NCBI RefSeq assembly: GCF_000744225.1
Contig: NZ_JQLN01000001.1
Location: forward strand, 620,001-684,000
Origin: Kitasatospora mediocidica KCTC 9733
GTDB lineage: Bacteria; Actinomycetota; Actinomycetes; Streptomycetales; Streptomycetaceae
Reading direction: 5' to 3'
Length of the DNA: 64,000 bases
Shown: positions 24,824 to 33,127 of the stretch, in pieces
How the letters are laid out: the number at the start of each line of letters is the position of its first letter
Position numbering within the stretch: position 1 is the first letter of the stretch
Program-made: the position numbers and the translations under genes
Notes under the pieces: model-generated
Told to the model about the DNA's origin: nothing
The model's input: the letters and a program-made list of their open reading frames with translations, nothing else
The model's database searches: none

Positions 24824-25885
24824 CTACGGCAGGATCACGAACGTCGGCTCATCGTGGCGCAGGTACTGATGGGGTGAGATCTCCCAGCCGTAGGCGCCGG
24901 CCTTCTCGAAGACCAGCAGGTCCCCGACGCGCACCTGCTCGACCCACGCGTCACGGGCCAGGACGTCGTTGGGGGTGCACAGTTCACCGGCGACGGTCAC
25001 GGTCGCGTGCCGGACCGAGGGCCGCTGCCACGAGTACGGCCAGGCCGGCGTCGGGACCACGTGGAAGGGGTGGCTGTGGCGGTACGCCGCGGGCAGGCGG
25101 AAGTGGTGCATCCCTCCCCTGATGACGACGAACCAGGTGCCGCGGTTTCGTTTGATGTCGGCGACCTCGGCGCTGTACGTACCGGCGTCGGCCACCAGCC
25201 ACCGGCCCGGCTCGAAGATGATCTCCGTGCCCGGCAGCACCGGAAGCTCCAACCGGTGCGGATCGAACTGGGCGGACCCGAGGTAGTCGACGCCGAAGCC
25301 CCCGCCGAGGTTGACCTGCCGCACACCGAAGGGCGCCGCCCAGCGCAGCGCGTCGCGGATGAAGGCGTTGTGCGCGCAGACGTCCAGGTTCCCCGACATG
25401 GCGTGCAGGTGGAACCCGGCCAGATCCAGCTGGGGAAAGGCCTCGGCGGCCCTGAGCACCGCGGGCAGCGACACCTCGTCGATGCCGAACTGACGGCTCA
25501 TCCGGTGCGAGACGCCGTCGGGCACCAGTGCCTCCCGGTTGACCCGCAGGGCGAACGTGGCCGCGATCCCGAGGCTGCCGAGCTGCCGCAACTCCTGGAG
25601 GCTCTCGACGTTGACCGTGGCGCCCGCCTCGGCCGCCGCCCGCAGGAAGGCGGGCGACTTGGCCGGCCCGCTGCAGACGATCCGCCTGGCTCCACATCCG
25701 AGCGCGATGGCCAGTTCGCCCGCCGACGCCACGTCCACGCCGTCACAGACCTCGGCCAGGGCCGAGACGATCGCCGGGTGGCCGTTGGCCTTCATGGCGT
25801 AGAGGACGGTCGCCGAGGGGATCGCGGACTTCAGCAGTTCCGCGCGGGCCCGGGCGATCCGGGTGTCCAGGGTGTACTCAGCCAT
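24824..25885 (-). CDS. Type III PLP-dependent decarboxylase of a siderophore locus
   Basis: A 353-residue alanine-racemase-fold decarboxylase of the ornithine/diaminopimelate decarboxylase family. YAMKANGHP holds the PLP lysine (Lys32 or 33). GFHLHAMSG, the phosphate-binding GGGFGVDY, and EPGRWLVADAG follow, as does GELCTPNDVLARD. In NIS siderophore loci (SbnH, AcsE and PvsE types) such enzymes make the amine building block from an amino acid or citryl intermediate. It overlaps the synthetase gene by 8 bases, so the two are one unit. Confidence 0.85.
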   Translation of the reverse strand: MAEYTLDTRIARARAELLKSAIPSATVLYAMKANGHPAIVSALAEVCDGVDVASAGELAIALGCGARRIVCSGPAKSPAFLRAAAEAGATVNVESLQELRQLGSLGIAATFALRVNREALVPDGVSHRMSRQFGIDEVSLPAVLRAAEAFPQLDLAGFHLHAMSGNLDVCAHNAFIRDALRWAAPFGVRQVNLGGGFGVDYLGSAQFDPHRLELPVLPGTEIIFEPGRWLVADAGTYSAEVADIKRNRGTWFVVIRGGMHHFRLPAAYRHSHPFHVVPTPAWPYSWQRPSVRHATVTVAGELCTPNDVLARDAWVEQVRVGDLLVFEKAGAYGWEISPHQYLRHDEPTFVILP

Positions 25886-27323
25886 GCAGCGCGTTCCTCA
25901 CCTTGACGTAGACGTCGCCCCGCCCGGCCAGCCGCATCCGGATCAGGGCCTTGTGCGGGAGGGTCGGAGCCGTGAAGAAGCCGTGGTCCGGATGCCCCTG
26001 GAGGACGTCGTCGACGATCTCCCGCACCGCCGCCCACGCCGGGTCCGGTTCGAGTGCCATCCGGAGCACCAGTTCGCCCAGGTGCGCCTGGAACGTCGTG
26101 TAGGCCACCTTGGACAGCATCACCTCACGCGACGAGGTGCCGATCACCGATCCCGGCCACAGGTCGGGGCTCTGCGAGGTCAGCACGCGCATGCCCGCCA
26201 GGTCACGCAGCCCCATCCGGTGCGGACGGCCGTCGACGAAGGTGGGCACGCAGTTCTGCAGATGGGCCTCGAGCCCAATCCCGTGCCGGGCCGCCAGGCG
26301 CAGCGCCGGGCCGAGCAGCAGCCGGGCGTACCGACGGAAGAATTCCATCGGCGGTTGGCCGGAACGCCGTAGCAGCCCCTCGAACACCGGCTGTCCGGTG
26401 ATCGGATCGGGCACGGTCAGGGCGACCGCGGGGACCGGGACCTCGTCGGGGAGGAGCCTGCCGCCCAGACCCTCGCGCACGATCGTGCTCATCGCCCGGC
26501 CGTCGCCCCGGGTGGAGGCCGCGCTCGCGGTTTCGGCCATCAGGACGATCGGCTCCTCCTCGATCAGGTGCCGTATCCAGGCCGACAGCACCGGGCCGTT
26601 GCGGGTGGAGGCGATCGAGACGGTGCGGCGGGTCGAGGTGATCTGCACGTCGAGCGAGAGCTTGAGGTAGGTGCCGTCGTCCAACAGGACGGTGCGCAGG
26701 GCGGCGGTCGGCACGGCGCGGGCCTCGAAGTCGGCCGGTGCGAGGTCGGGCTGACTCCTCAACAGGTGGTCGTGCTGCCACGCGTGGACGGGCAGGGCGG
26801 CGTAGCCGGGTCTGACCGGCAGGCCCAGCCGTTCGCTCAGATCATCGCCGAGGGCCTCCCGGGTGGGGACCCACAACGCCCGGACCTGGGTGAAGGGCGT
26901 CTCAAGATCGTGCTTGACCATGTCTTCGACATCCCAGCCGAGTCTGGTGCGCGCGCAGGGATGCAGGTTGTGTCCATCGGTGGCGAGTTGTTCGAGGCGC
27001 GCCGCGCCGGCGTCGGGCCCCAGCGACTGCGCCAGGCTGATCATGTCGTCATATCCGGATGCCCGGCACTGTAGGTCGGCCGCGCTGCGTCGTGTGTAGG
27101 CCAGGCTCAGGCCGGTCACCGCGCTGGCGAGTTCGGCTCGCAACCCCGGATCAGAGGTGAGTGACGCCGGATCGGCTTCGACCGGCGGCAGGACCACGCG
27201 ATCGAACGCGTGCACCTGACCGTGGTAGCGGCGCCGGGCGTCGCCGACGTCCTCGCGCCAGAGCGCTTCGGCCAGTTTGGTGGCGACGGCTGTTCTCGCT
27301 CGGTCCTTCGTCGCACTGGCCAT
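25878..27323 (-). CDS. IucA/IucC-type NIS siderophore synthetase
   Basis: A 481-residue ATP-dependent carboxylate-amine or alcohol ligase. DGHNLHPCARTRLGW matches the family's HPxxKxRxG step, with KLSLDVQITSTRRTVS, the FeRIC-like GLEAHLQNCVPTF and a late KALIRMRLAGRGDVYVKVRNAL. It is about 100 residues shorter than typical relatives, mostly at the N-terminus. The ATG at 27323 begins a helical start; earlier codons are Arg/Pro-rich noise. Normal NIS loci hold two to four synthetases plus exporter and uptake genes, which are missing here apart from a transporter relic. Confidence 0.85.
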   Translation of the reverse strand: MASATKDRARTAVATKLAEALWREDVGDARRRYHGQVHAFDRVVLPPVEADPASLTSDPGLRAELASAVTGLSLAYTRRSAADLQCRASGYDDMISLAQSLGPDAGAARLEQLATDGHNLHPCARTRLGWDVEDMVKHDLETPFTQVRALWVPTREALGDDLSERLGLPVRPGYAALPVHAWQHDHLLRSQPDLAPADFEARAVPTAALRTVLLDDGTYLKLSLDVQITSTRRTVSIASTRNGPVLSAWIRHLIEEEPIVLMAETASAASTRGDGRAMSTIVREGLGGRLLPDEVPVPAVALTVPDPITGQPVFEGLLRRSGQPPMEFFRRYARLLLGPALRLAARHGIGLEAHLQNCVPTFVDGRPHRMGLRDLAGMRVLTSQSPDLWPGSVIGTSSREVMLSKVAYTTFQAHLGELVLRMALEPDPAWAAVREIVDDVLQGHPDHGFFTAPTLPHKALIRMRLAGRGDVYVKVRNALHG

Positions 27324-27468
27324 GGGCGTCCACCGTGCTCTCCGGGGGCCTTCAACGGGGGCGTCGGGGTGGCAGATCGCGCCAGTCGTAGTGTCCGCTC
27401 GGGACGGCGCCCGTGTCCAGACAGCGTTCTCGGACAGCACGGTCCGAAATGGCCCTTCGGGAGAGACG

Positions 27469-27756
27469 ATGGTCCAGCAGGCCGGTTCCTTCGAACTCAC
27501 CTCCGGCCTGGCGGTGGACCACGCGCAGGGCCGGTACCAGGGCCTGTACGGCACCTTGTCCGGTGCGGCGCGGGCGCTGGCACCCGGAGTCCTGACGCTC
27601 CTGTGCGTCAACGGCGGCGCACTCGGCTGGATCGCCGTCGGCGGGATCTTCGCCGCGGCGGGGTGTGTGATGCCCCTGGCCGTGCGGGCCGGTGGCGTAC
27701 GCCAACCGGATCCTGATCCGGTCGACGTCGTCAGTGACGGATGGTGCGGCCGCTGA
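27469..27756 (+). pseudogene. C-terminal relic of an MFS exporter
   Basis: The frame gives AVDHAQGRYQGLYGTLSGAA followed by ALAPGVLTLLCVNGGALGWI and a last hydrophobic helix AVGGIFAAAGCVMPLAV. This is the usual ending of a 12-helix drug/siderophore MFS pump (RGRYQG loop, then helices 11 and 12). The first ten helices are absent. It stands divergent to the siderophore synthetase and may be what is left of its exporter. Its 3' end overlaps the next gene's end by 26 bases. Confidence 0.55.
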
Positions 27757-28639
27757 TCCGCTCGGGGACGATCCGGATCCAGACGTCGCGCTCACCGCCG
27801 GCCCAGGGCGTCGGACCGGGTCCCGTGCCCGGACCGTCGGTCTCCTCGGGCTCGAAGACCTGCTCCGCCGGACCCCTGACCAGCACGCTCCAACCCCGGC
27901 TCGACGCTTCGTCCAGATGGTCGACCTCGAAGGCCACCCGGCGCCCGAGCGCACGGGACGGGGCGCTGCCCGGCGCCGTCCGGTAGAGCACGGCGCCGTC
28001 GCGCACCCGGTAGTTGACCGGCAGGACGACCGGACCGTCCGGCGTGGCGTACGCCAGGCGTCCGACACCGTGGTCGGACAGGTGGCCCCAGCAGTCGGCC
28101 GGGGTGAGTTCCGCCAGCTGGGGCTGACCGGCCTGCTCGGCCTGCCCCGGTGGCAGTTCCAGTCCGCCGCCGAGCAGCTCGGCCTCGGAGGTCTCCAGCG
28201 CGCCGGCCAGCCGCAGCAGGGTGCCGGCGTCCAGGACGGCGGGCCTGGTCTCCAGGTACTCCAGGTAGGTGGCGGCCACGCCGGCCCGCTCGGCGACCTG
28301 CTCCCTGCTGAGCCCGAGCTGCACGCGCCGGAGCACCAGACGGCGGCCGATGTCGCCGGCGGCGGACTGCGGCGCGGCGGGCGAGGGCTGCGGGTGCGGC
28401 GCGACGGCCCGTGGTGGGCCGGGGTCGGACGCGGGCAGCTCGGCGTCCACCCACGGGTCGAGCGAGCGGGCGTCGTGGTCCATGCCGTACGGCGCCGCCC
28501 GCCGTGCCTCCTCGATCGCCGCCTCCCGGGACAGTCCCTCCCGGGTCATGAAACCGACGGCGCTCCTGGCCAGTTGCGCCAGCTCCTCGCCCATGGCGCG
28601 CTCGGCGTCGACCGACCGACCAGGAGTCTGCTCCGACAT
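27731..28639 (-). CDS. XRE helix-turn-helix fused to a pyridoxamine-oxidase-like flavin barrel
   Basis: A 302-residue two-domain protein. The N-terminal 90 residues are acidic and helical. An XRE helix-turn-helix (about 95-155: RRVQLGLSREQVAERAGVAATYLEYLE) precedes a split-barrel flavin-binding domain (about 170-300: VGRLAYATPDGPVVLPVNY, VAFEVDHLDEASSRGWSVLVRG). Such fusions are common in actinomycetes and may be redox- or flavin-responsive regulators. The ATG follows AAGGAGAGGC. Confidence 0.85.
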   Translation of the reverse strand: MSEQTPGRSVDAERAMGEELAQLARSAVGFMTREGLSREAAIEEARRAAPYGMDHDARSLDPWVDAELPASDPGPPRAVAPHPQPSPAAPQSAAGDIGRRLVLRRVQLGLSREQVAERAGVAATYLEYLETRPAVLDAGTLLRLAGALETSEAELLGGGLELPPGQAEQAGQPQLAELTPADCWGHLSDHGVGRLAYATPDGPVVLPVNYRVRDGAVLYRTAPGSAPSRALGRRVAFEVDHLDEASSRGWSVLVRGPAEQVFEPEETDGPGTGPGPTPWAGGERDVWIRIVPERISGRTIRH

Positions 28640-28785
28640 GGCCTCTCCTTATGCCTTGGCTTGGGTGCTCGGCCGGCCCACCACCTGCGGCAAGCGTCAG
28701 GGCGGTGCGATCGGCTCCGTTGCCAGCATCTCTCGACCGGCGTCGGTCGGGCCCGGGACACGCACGGAAGGTGGCAGGCGCCGGG

Positions 28786-29355
28786 TCAGGAGGCGTCGGT
28801 GCGCATCCTCGCCAGGTGCTGGAAGCGGTGCGGGTCGACGACGGCGGACAGGCCGTTGAGGAGCAGCCGGGTGCCGCCCCGGAGGTGGGCGGTCTCCTGG
28901 CTGCCGTCGTCGCTCACCACCAGGTAGGTGTACTGCTCGGTCCAGTCGAGGCGGGATCCGCCGGCCTGCGCGGCGAGTTCGACCGTCACCAGCGAGACCC
29001 AGTGGCGCAGGCCGTCCACATGGCCCTCGTAGGCGTAGACGATGCGCTCGCCGGGCACGATGTCGTGGAATCGGGACCGGTACTCGACCCGCTCCTCGAC
29101 GTCCCCCGAGACGAACAGGTTGGTCGCGACCTCGCTGCCGCCGACGCGGAAGTCCAGCGCGTGGGTGGCGTGCTTCGAGGAGCCGGGGAGGCGGAACCAG
29201 CGGGTGCGCAGCGAGGGTTCGGCGAATGCCGCGAAGACCTGCTCCGGCGAGGCCGAGAAGTCGACCCGCAGGGTGAACGAACCGTGGACGACCTGCGACT
29301 TCGCGCCGGTCGCAGACGTGCCTTCGCTCGCGTGATCAAGGCGTCCAGAACTCAC
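28786..29355 (-). CDS. SRPBCC (AHSA1-like) protein
   Basis: A 189-residue helix-grip-fold protein. HGSFTLRVDFSASPEQVFAAF opens the domain (about residue 24), with LRTRWFRLPG, DFRVGG, FHDIVPGERIVYAYEGHVDG and SRLDWTEQYTYL as AHSA1-type landmarks. Such proteins bind hydrophobic ligands or act with an ArsR regulator; none is adjacent. The GTG at 29355 was chosen over a TTG further upstream. Its membership in the ansamycin cluster is doubtful. Confidence 0.75.
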   Translation of the reverse strand: MSSGRLDHASEGTSATGAKSQVVHGSFTLRVDFSASPEQVFAAFAEPSLRTRWFRLPGSSKHATHALDFRVGGSEVATNLFVSGDVEERVEYRSRFHDIVPGERIVYAYEGHVDGLRHWVSLVTVELAAQAGGSRLDWTEQYTYLVVSDDGSQETAHLRGGTRLLLNGLSAVVDPHRFQHLARMRTDAS

Positions 29356-29463
29356 CCGGGGACAGTACCACGCAAGACGATCATCCCTCAGGCCCTCCGG
29401 GCGCCGGCCTCGCCGGGTCACCCGAACGGCCTGAGGGGTCGTCAACTCATGCTGCCGCTGGGG

Positions 29464-30156
29464 TCAGAGCCAGCCGTCGAGCGAGGCCAGGAAGCCGTCC
29501 AGGTCGTCCCGGTGGATGCAGTGGCCGGTGTCCGGCACGTACCGCACCTCGAACCCGCTCGCGCGCAGGCTCGCGGCCAGCTCGTCCGGGACGAGGTGGT
29601 GGTCGCCGGCCCCCTGGACCAGCGACGGCACGAGGGGCTTGGCCGGGACGTAGTCGTGCGTGCTCTCCAGCCAGTCGACGGCCTTGACGTCCCACCGCGC
29701 GTACCCGGCGAGTTCGGCCTCGATGTCCTGGGGCGACCAGCGGGGGAACATCGGGCTGATGGCCTCGGCGGTGGCGACCTTGGTGAACTGGGCGAACTCG
29801 CGGATCTCGGCCACCGCCTTCTCGCTGAAGCGCCACGCGGGGTCGCTGTAGACCACCTTGGCCGGGCGCAGCCCCTCCACCGCCAGCGAGAGCACCGACG
29901 CGCCGAACGAGTGGCCGATCGCCAGGTCGGCGCCGGCCGGCAGCGACTCCACCAGGTCGGCGGCGAGGAGGTCGGGCGTGTACTCGGCGGCGTGCGGGCT
30001 GTCGCCGTGGCCGCGCAGGTCCGGCATGATCACCCGGTAGCCGCGGTCGGCCAGCCGGGGCGCCACCCGGCTCCAGGTGTCGGCCGAGGAGATGATGCTG
30101 TGGACGAGCAGGGCGACCTTGTCGCCGTCGCCTATCTCATGGAGCTTGAGCCTCAT
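29464..30156 (-). CDS. Alpha/beta-fold hydrolase
   Basis: A 230-residue cytosolic hydrolase. VALLVHSIISSADTW forms the oxyanion strand, LRGHGDS is typical, GHSFGASVL carries the nucleophile Ser, and VPDTGHCIHRDD the late His. The ATG at 30156 is supported by GAGAGGAAG upstream; a TTG seven codons earlier is unlikely. It is 115 bases downstream of the aminoDHQ dehydratase gene on the same strand, so it could be the last gene of the ansamycin unit (ester cleavage or editing) or simply a border gene. Confidence 0.82.
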   Translation of the reverse strand: MRLKLHEIGDGDKVALLVHSIISSADTWSRVAPRLADRGYRVIMPDLRGHGDSPHAAEYTPDLLAADLVESLPAGADLAIGHSFGASVLSLAVEGLRPAKVVYSDPAWRFSEKAVAEIREFAQFTKVATAEAISPMFPRWSPQDIEAELAGYARWDVKAVDWLESTHDYVPAKPLVPSLVQGAGDHHLVPDELAASLRASGFEVRYVPDTGHCIHRDDLDGFLASLDGWL

Positions 30157-30271
30157 GGGGCCGGGTCTTCCTCTCAAAGCGTGGTCCGGACGGGCCGGAC
30201 GAGCAGCAGCGGACGCACGGGCGCACCGGCCGGACGGGCGTGAGCGCCGCAGCGCCCCGGCCGCCGGGCGG

Positions 30272-30715
30272 TCACCGGTCGGCGGCGGTCAGGTGCATCA
30301 GGGCGCGGGCCCCCAGGCGGTAGCCGAAGGCGCCGAGGCCGACCACGACGCCGCCGGCCAGCGGGGCGATCACCGACTCGTGCCGGAACTGCTCGCGCGC
30401 CCACACATTGCTCAGGTGCACCTCGACCCAGGGCTGCGGATAGCTGGCCAGCGCGTCGCGCAGGCTCCACCCGGCGATCATCAGGGCACCGGGGTTGACG
30501 ACGGCGCCGACGCTGGTCAGGCGGTGCTCGTGGATGGCCCGCACGAGGTCGCCCTCCGAGTCGTGCTGGATGGAGAGGACCTCCCAGCCCCGGCCGCTCA
30601 CCTCCTCGGCGACCGCCTTCTCGATGTCGGCCAGCGTGTCGGTGCCGTAGATCTCCGGCTCGCGCTGGCCCAGGATGCCGAGGTTGGGGCCGTTCAGAAG
30701 AAGCATGACGCTCAT
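30272..30715 (-). CDS. AminoDHQ dehydratase (type II dehydroquinase, RifJ-like)
   Basis: A 147-residue enzyme expected to dehydrate 5-deoxy-5-amino-3-dehydroquinate to aminodehydroshikimate in AHBA formation. LLLNGPNLGILGQREPEIYG gives the catalytic Arg/Tyr lid, EVHLSN the conserved His, and FRHESVIAPLAGGVVVGLG the C-terminal helix. In common type II dehydroquinases the substrate loop is N(A/P)xxxTHTS; here it reads NPGALMIAGWS, so that His is missing. It overlaps the antiporter gene by ATGA and is therefore co-translated with it. Confidence 0.9.
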   Translation of the reverse strand: MSVMLLLNGPNLGILGQREPEIYGTDTLADIEKAVAEEVSGRGWEVLSIQHDSEGDLVRAIHEHRLTSVGAVVNPGALMIAGWSLRDALASYPQPWVEVHLSNVWAREQFRHESVIAPLAGGVVVGLGAFGYRLGARALMHLTAADR

Positions 30716-32079
30716 GAGTCACCTCGGGGTTCGGAGAAACGGATCGCGCCGGACTCCCGGCCGGGGGCCTGCGCCGGGTCGGCGTGCTGGTCGCCCAGGC
30801 CCAGTGCGGCCTCGGCGACGTCCTCGGCGCGGGTCATCGCGTACCGGAGGATGGGCGGAGCCATCAGGGAGGTCACGATCGCGACGAGGACGATGATGGT
30901 GTAGGCCTCGGTGTTCAGGACACCGAGCCGCAGCCCGGTCATCGCGACGATCACCTCGACGACGCCGCGGGAGTTCATGCCGGCACCGAGCGCCAGCGCC
31001 TCCCAGCGGTTGAGCCGGCTGAGCCTGGCGCCGATGAAGGCCCCCGCGAACTTGCCGAGCACGGCGACCGCGAGCACCGCGAGGGCGACCCCCAGGACAA
31101 GCGGGCGCCCCAGCGCGGTGAGGTTCATCCGCAGTCCGGCGGTGGCGAAGAAGAGCGGCGCCAGGAAGGCCAGCACCGTGGTCCGCAGCGGCTCCAGCTT
31201 CGCCGTGTCCAACTGGCCGCTGGTGCCGATCAGGACGCCGCAGACGAAGGCGCCGAAGATGGCCTCCAGGTGGATCGCCTGCGTCGCCGCCGCGCTGAAC
31301 AGCACCAGCACCACGGCGGTGGCGATGGTGGGTGCCGGGCCCGGCGCCCGCCCGGCCGCCCGCAGCGCCAGGCCCACCAGCGGACGGCCGATCAGGAGGG
31401 CGAAGACCACCACGCCGACCGGGTAGAGCACCGCCGTGGCGACGACACCGCCGGTCAGCCCGGAGGTGGCCATCGCCGAGACGACCGACAGCAGGAACCA
31501 GCCCACCACGTCGTCGACCACCCCGGCGGCGAGGATGAGTTGGCCGATGTCGCGGTGCAGCAGCTTCATGTCCAGCAGGATCTTGGCGATCACGGGGATC
31601 GCGGTGACGCACATCGCCACGCCCAGGAAGAGCGCGAAGACCGTCGGGTTCGCGCCGCTCGGCAGGAAGGAGCGCGGCAGCAGGTAGCCGGTGCCGATGC
31701 CAAGGCCGAGCGGCAGCAGCAGGCCGGCGATGCTGACCCGCGCCGCGGTGAGGCCGCGCCGTCGCACCAGGGCGAACTTCAGCTCCGCGCCGGTGACGCC
31801 GACGAGCAGCAGCACGCCGAGTTGCCCGGCCGCGTCCAGCAGGTTCATCTGCGCGGCCTTCTGCGGCAGCAGCCAGCCGGAGAAGCCGGGCAGCAGCGGC
31901 TGGAGGATCGAGGGGCCGAGGATCACACCCGCGCACAGTTCGCCGGCGACCGCCGGCAGGTTGAAGCGCTGCGCCAGCCGTCCGAGGACGAGCGCCAGCA
32001 GCAGGAGACCGGCGATTTGGAGGAGGAACACCAGGAGCGCGTGCTCACCGATCGTGGGCACAGGTGCGGCGATTCGCAT
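30712..32079 (-). CDS. CPA2-type cation/proton antiporter
   Basis: A 455-residue membrane protein with about 12-13 helices (residues 12-405) and a short acidic tail. FNLPAVAGELCAGVILGPS (helix 2), LLLVGVTGAELKF, and VVDDVVGWFLL (the cation-binding Asp-Asp pair) are typical of Na+/H+ or K+/H+ antiporters of the CPA2 family. It lies 23 bases after the type II thioesterase and overlaps the AHBA-pathway dehydratase, so it is embedded in the ansamycin operon. A role in self-protection or ion balance during production is inferred, not shown. Confidence 0.87.
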   Translation of the reverse strand: MRIAAPVPTIGEHALLVFLLQIAGLLLLALVLGRLAQRFNLPAVAGELCAGVILGPSILQPLLPGFSGWLLPQKAAQMNLLDAAGQLGVLLLVGVTGAELKFALVRRRGLTAARVSIAGLLLPLGLGIGTGYLLPRSFLPSGANPTVFALFLGVAMCVTAIPVIAKILLDMKLLHRDIGQLILAAGVVDDVVGWFLLSVVSAMATSGLTGGVVATAVLYPVGVVVFALLIGRPLVGLALRAAGRAPGPAPTIATAVVLVLFSAAATQAIHLEAIFGAFVCGVLIGTSGQLDTAKLEPLRTTVLAFLAPLFFATAGLRMNLTALGRPLVLGVALAVLAVAVLGKFAGAFIGARLSRLNRWEALALGAGMNSRGVVEVIVAMTGLRLGVLNTEAYTIIVLVAIVTSLMAPPILRYAMTRAEDVAEAALGLGDQHADPAQAPGRESGAIRFSEPRGDS

Positions 32080-32102
32080 CTCGACCTATTCCAGGAGGTG
32101 GT

Positions 32103-32879
32103 TCAACGGTTGGTTGCGGCGCCCTGTCCGGTCAGCCCGCGGGCCACGATCCCGATGACCTCGGCGGCCCGGTCGGCGAGGAAGAAGTGCCCGCCCGGGA
32201 GGACCTCCAGTTCGGTGGCCCCGGTGGTGTGCCCCTCCCACGCGCGCGCCTCGTCGATCGACACCCGGGGGTCGCTGTCGCCGGTGAGTACCGTCACCGG
32301 GCAGTCGAGCCGCTGGTCGGGGTCGTGCCGGTAGCGCTCGACGGCGGTGTAGTCGCTGCGGATGGCCGGCAGGATCATCGCCAGGACCTCCGGGTCGGCC
32401 AGCATGACCTGGCTGGTCCCGCTCAGCTCCTTGAGTTCGGCCACGACGTCCTGGTCCGTGCCCAGGTGGATCCGCTCGTCGCGGTAGCGGGACGGCGCGC
32501 GGCGGCCGGAGGCGAACAGCCGTACCGGCGCGGGCAGTCCGGCCTGCCGCATGCGCAACGCCACCTCGTACGCGAGCACCGCGCCCATACTGTGGCCGAA
32601 CAGGGCCAGCGGCTTGTCGTGCTGGTCCCGCAGCGCCGCGAAGATCTGGTCCGCGAAGTCGGGGATGTTGTCGATGCCCGGTTCCTGACGCCGGGTCTGC
32701 CGGCCCGGGTACTGGACGGCCAGCACCTCGATCCCCTTCGGGGCCAGGGCTCTGGAGACCGGGAAGAAGAAACTCGCCGAGCCGCCGGCGTAGGGCAGGC
32801 AGACGAGCCGTACGGCGCTGTCGGGCACCGGGTGGAAGACACTGACCCATGTCTCGAAGTGGGCCGCCGCTTGAGCCAT
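32103..32879 (-). CDS. Type II (editing) thioesterase
   Basis: A 258-residue alpha/beta hydrolase of the GrsT/RifR class that removes stalled acyl groups from PKS carrier proteins. Motifs are LVCLPYAGGSASFF, FGHSMGAVLAYEVAL (nucleophile Ser), LTGDSDPRV (Asp) and EVLPGGHFFL (His). The ATG at 32879 begins MAQAAAHFETWVSVF, the usual length; an upstream start adds a Cys/Arg-rich tail. It is divergent from the hydroxylase gene and leads a small operon with the antiporter and dehydratase. Confidence 0.9.
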   Translation of the reverse strand: MAQAAAHFETWVSVFHPVPDSAVRLVCLPYAGGSASFFFPVSRALAPKGIEVLAVQYPGRQTRRQEPGIDNIPDFADQIFAALRDQHDKPLALFGHSMGAVLAYEVALRMRQAGLPAPVRLFASGRRAPSRYRDERIHLGTDQDVVAELKELSGTSQVMLADPEVLAMILPAIRSDYTAVERYRHDPDQRLDCPVTVLTGDSDPRVSIDEARAWEGHTTGATELEVLPGGHFFLADRAAEVIGIVARGLTGQGAATNR

Positions 32880-33127
32880 GCCGAGAGTTCCCTTCGGGCA
32901 ACAGTCCGTGGCACGGCCCCCAGCGCAGACCGATCGGCGATGGTGGGCGAACTTCCGCACGGGTCCTCGTCTTGTTCGGGACCTCGGCAGACTAAAGCCG
33001 GGCCGGGCCCCCGTGGTATCCCCCGATCTGATAGCCCTGGGCGGACGTTGACGCTTTCGGCGGGGCGCGATAGTAGTGTTTCGACATTCCCGCCGGTGCG
33101 CCCGCCACCCTGCGATGAGGGGTCCCT
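32880..33127. promoter_or_regulatory. Divergent promoter region between thioesterase and hydroxylase genes
   Basis: A 248-base spacer. For the hydroxylase a good promoter is visible: TTGACG at 33048-33053, a 17-base gap, then TAGTAG at 33071-33076, 52 bases before the ATG. No matching minus-strand promoter could be placed with confidence. Confidence 0.5.
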
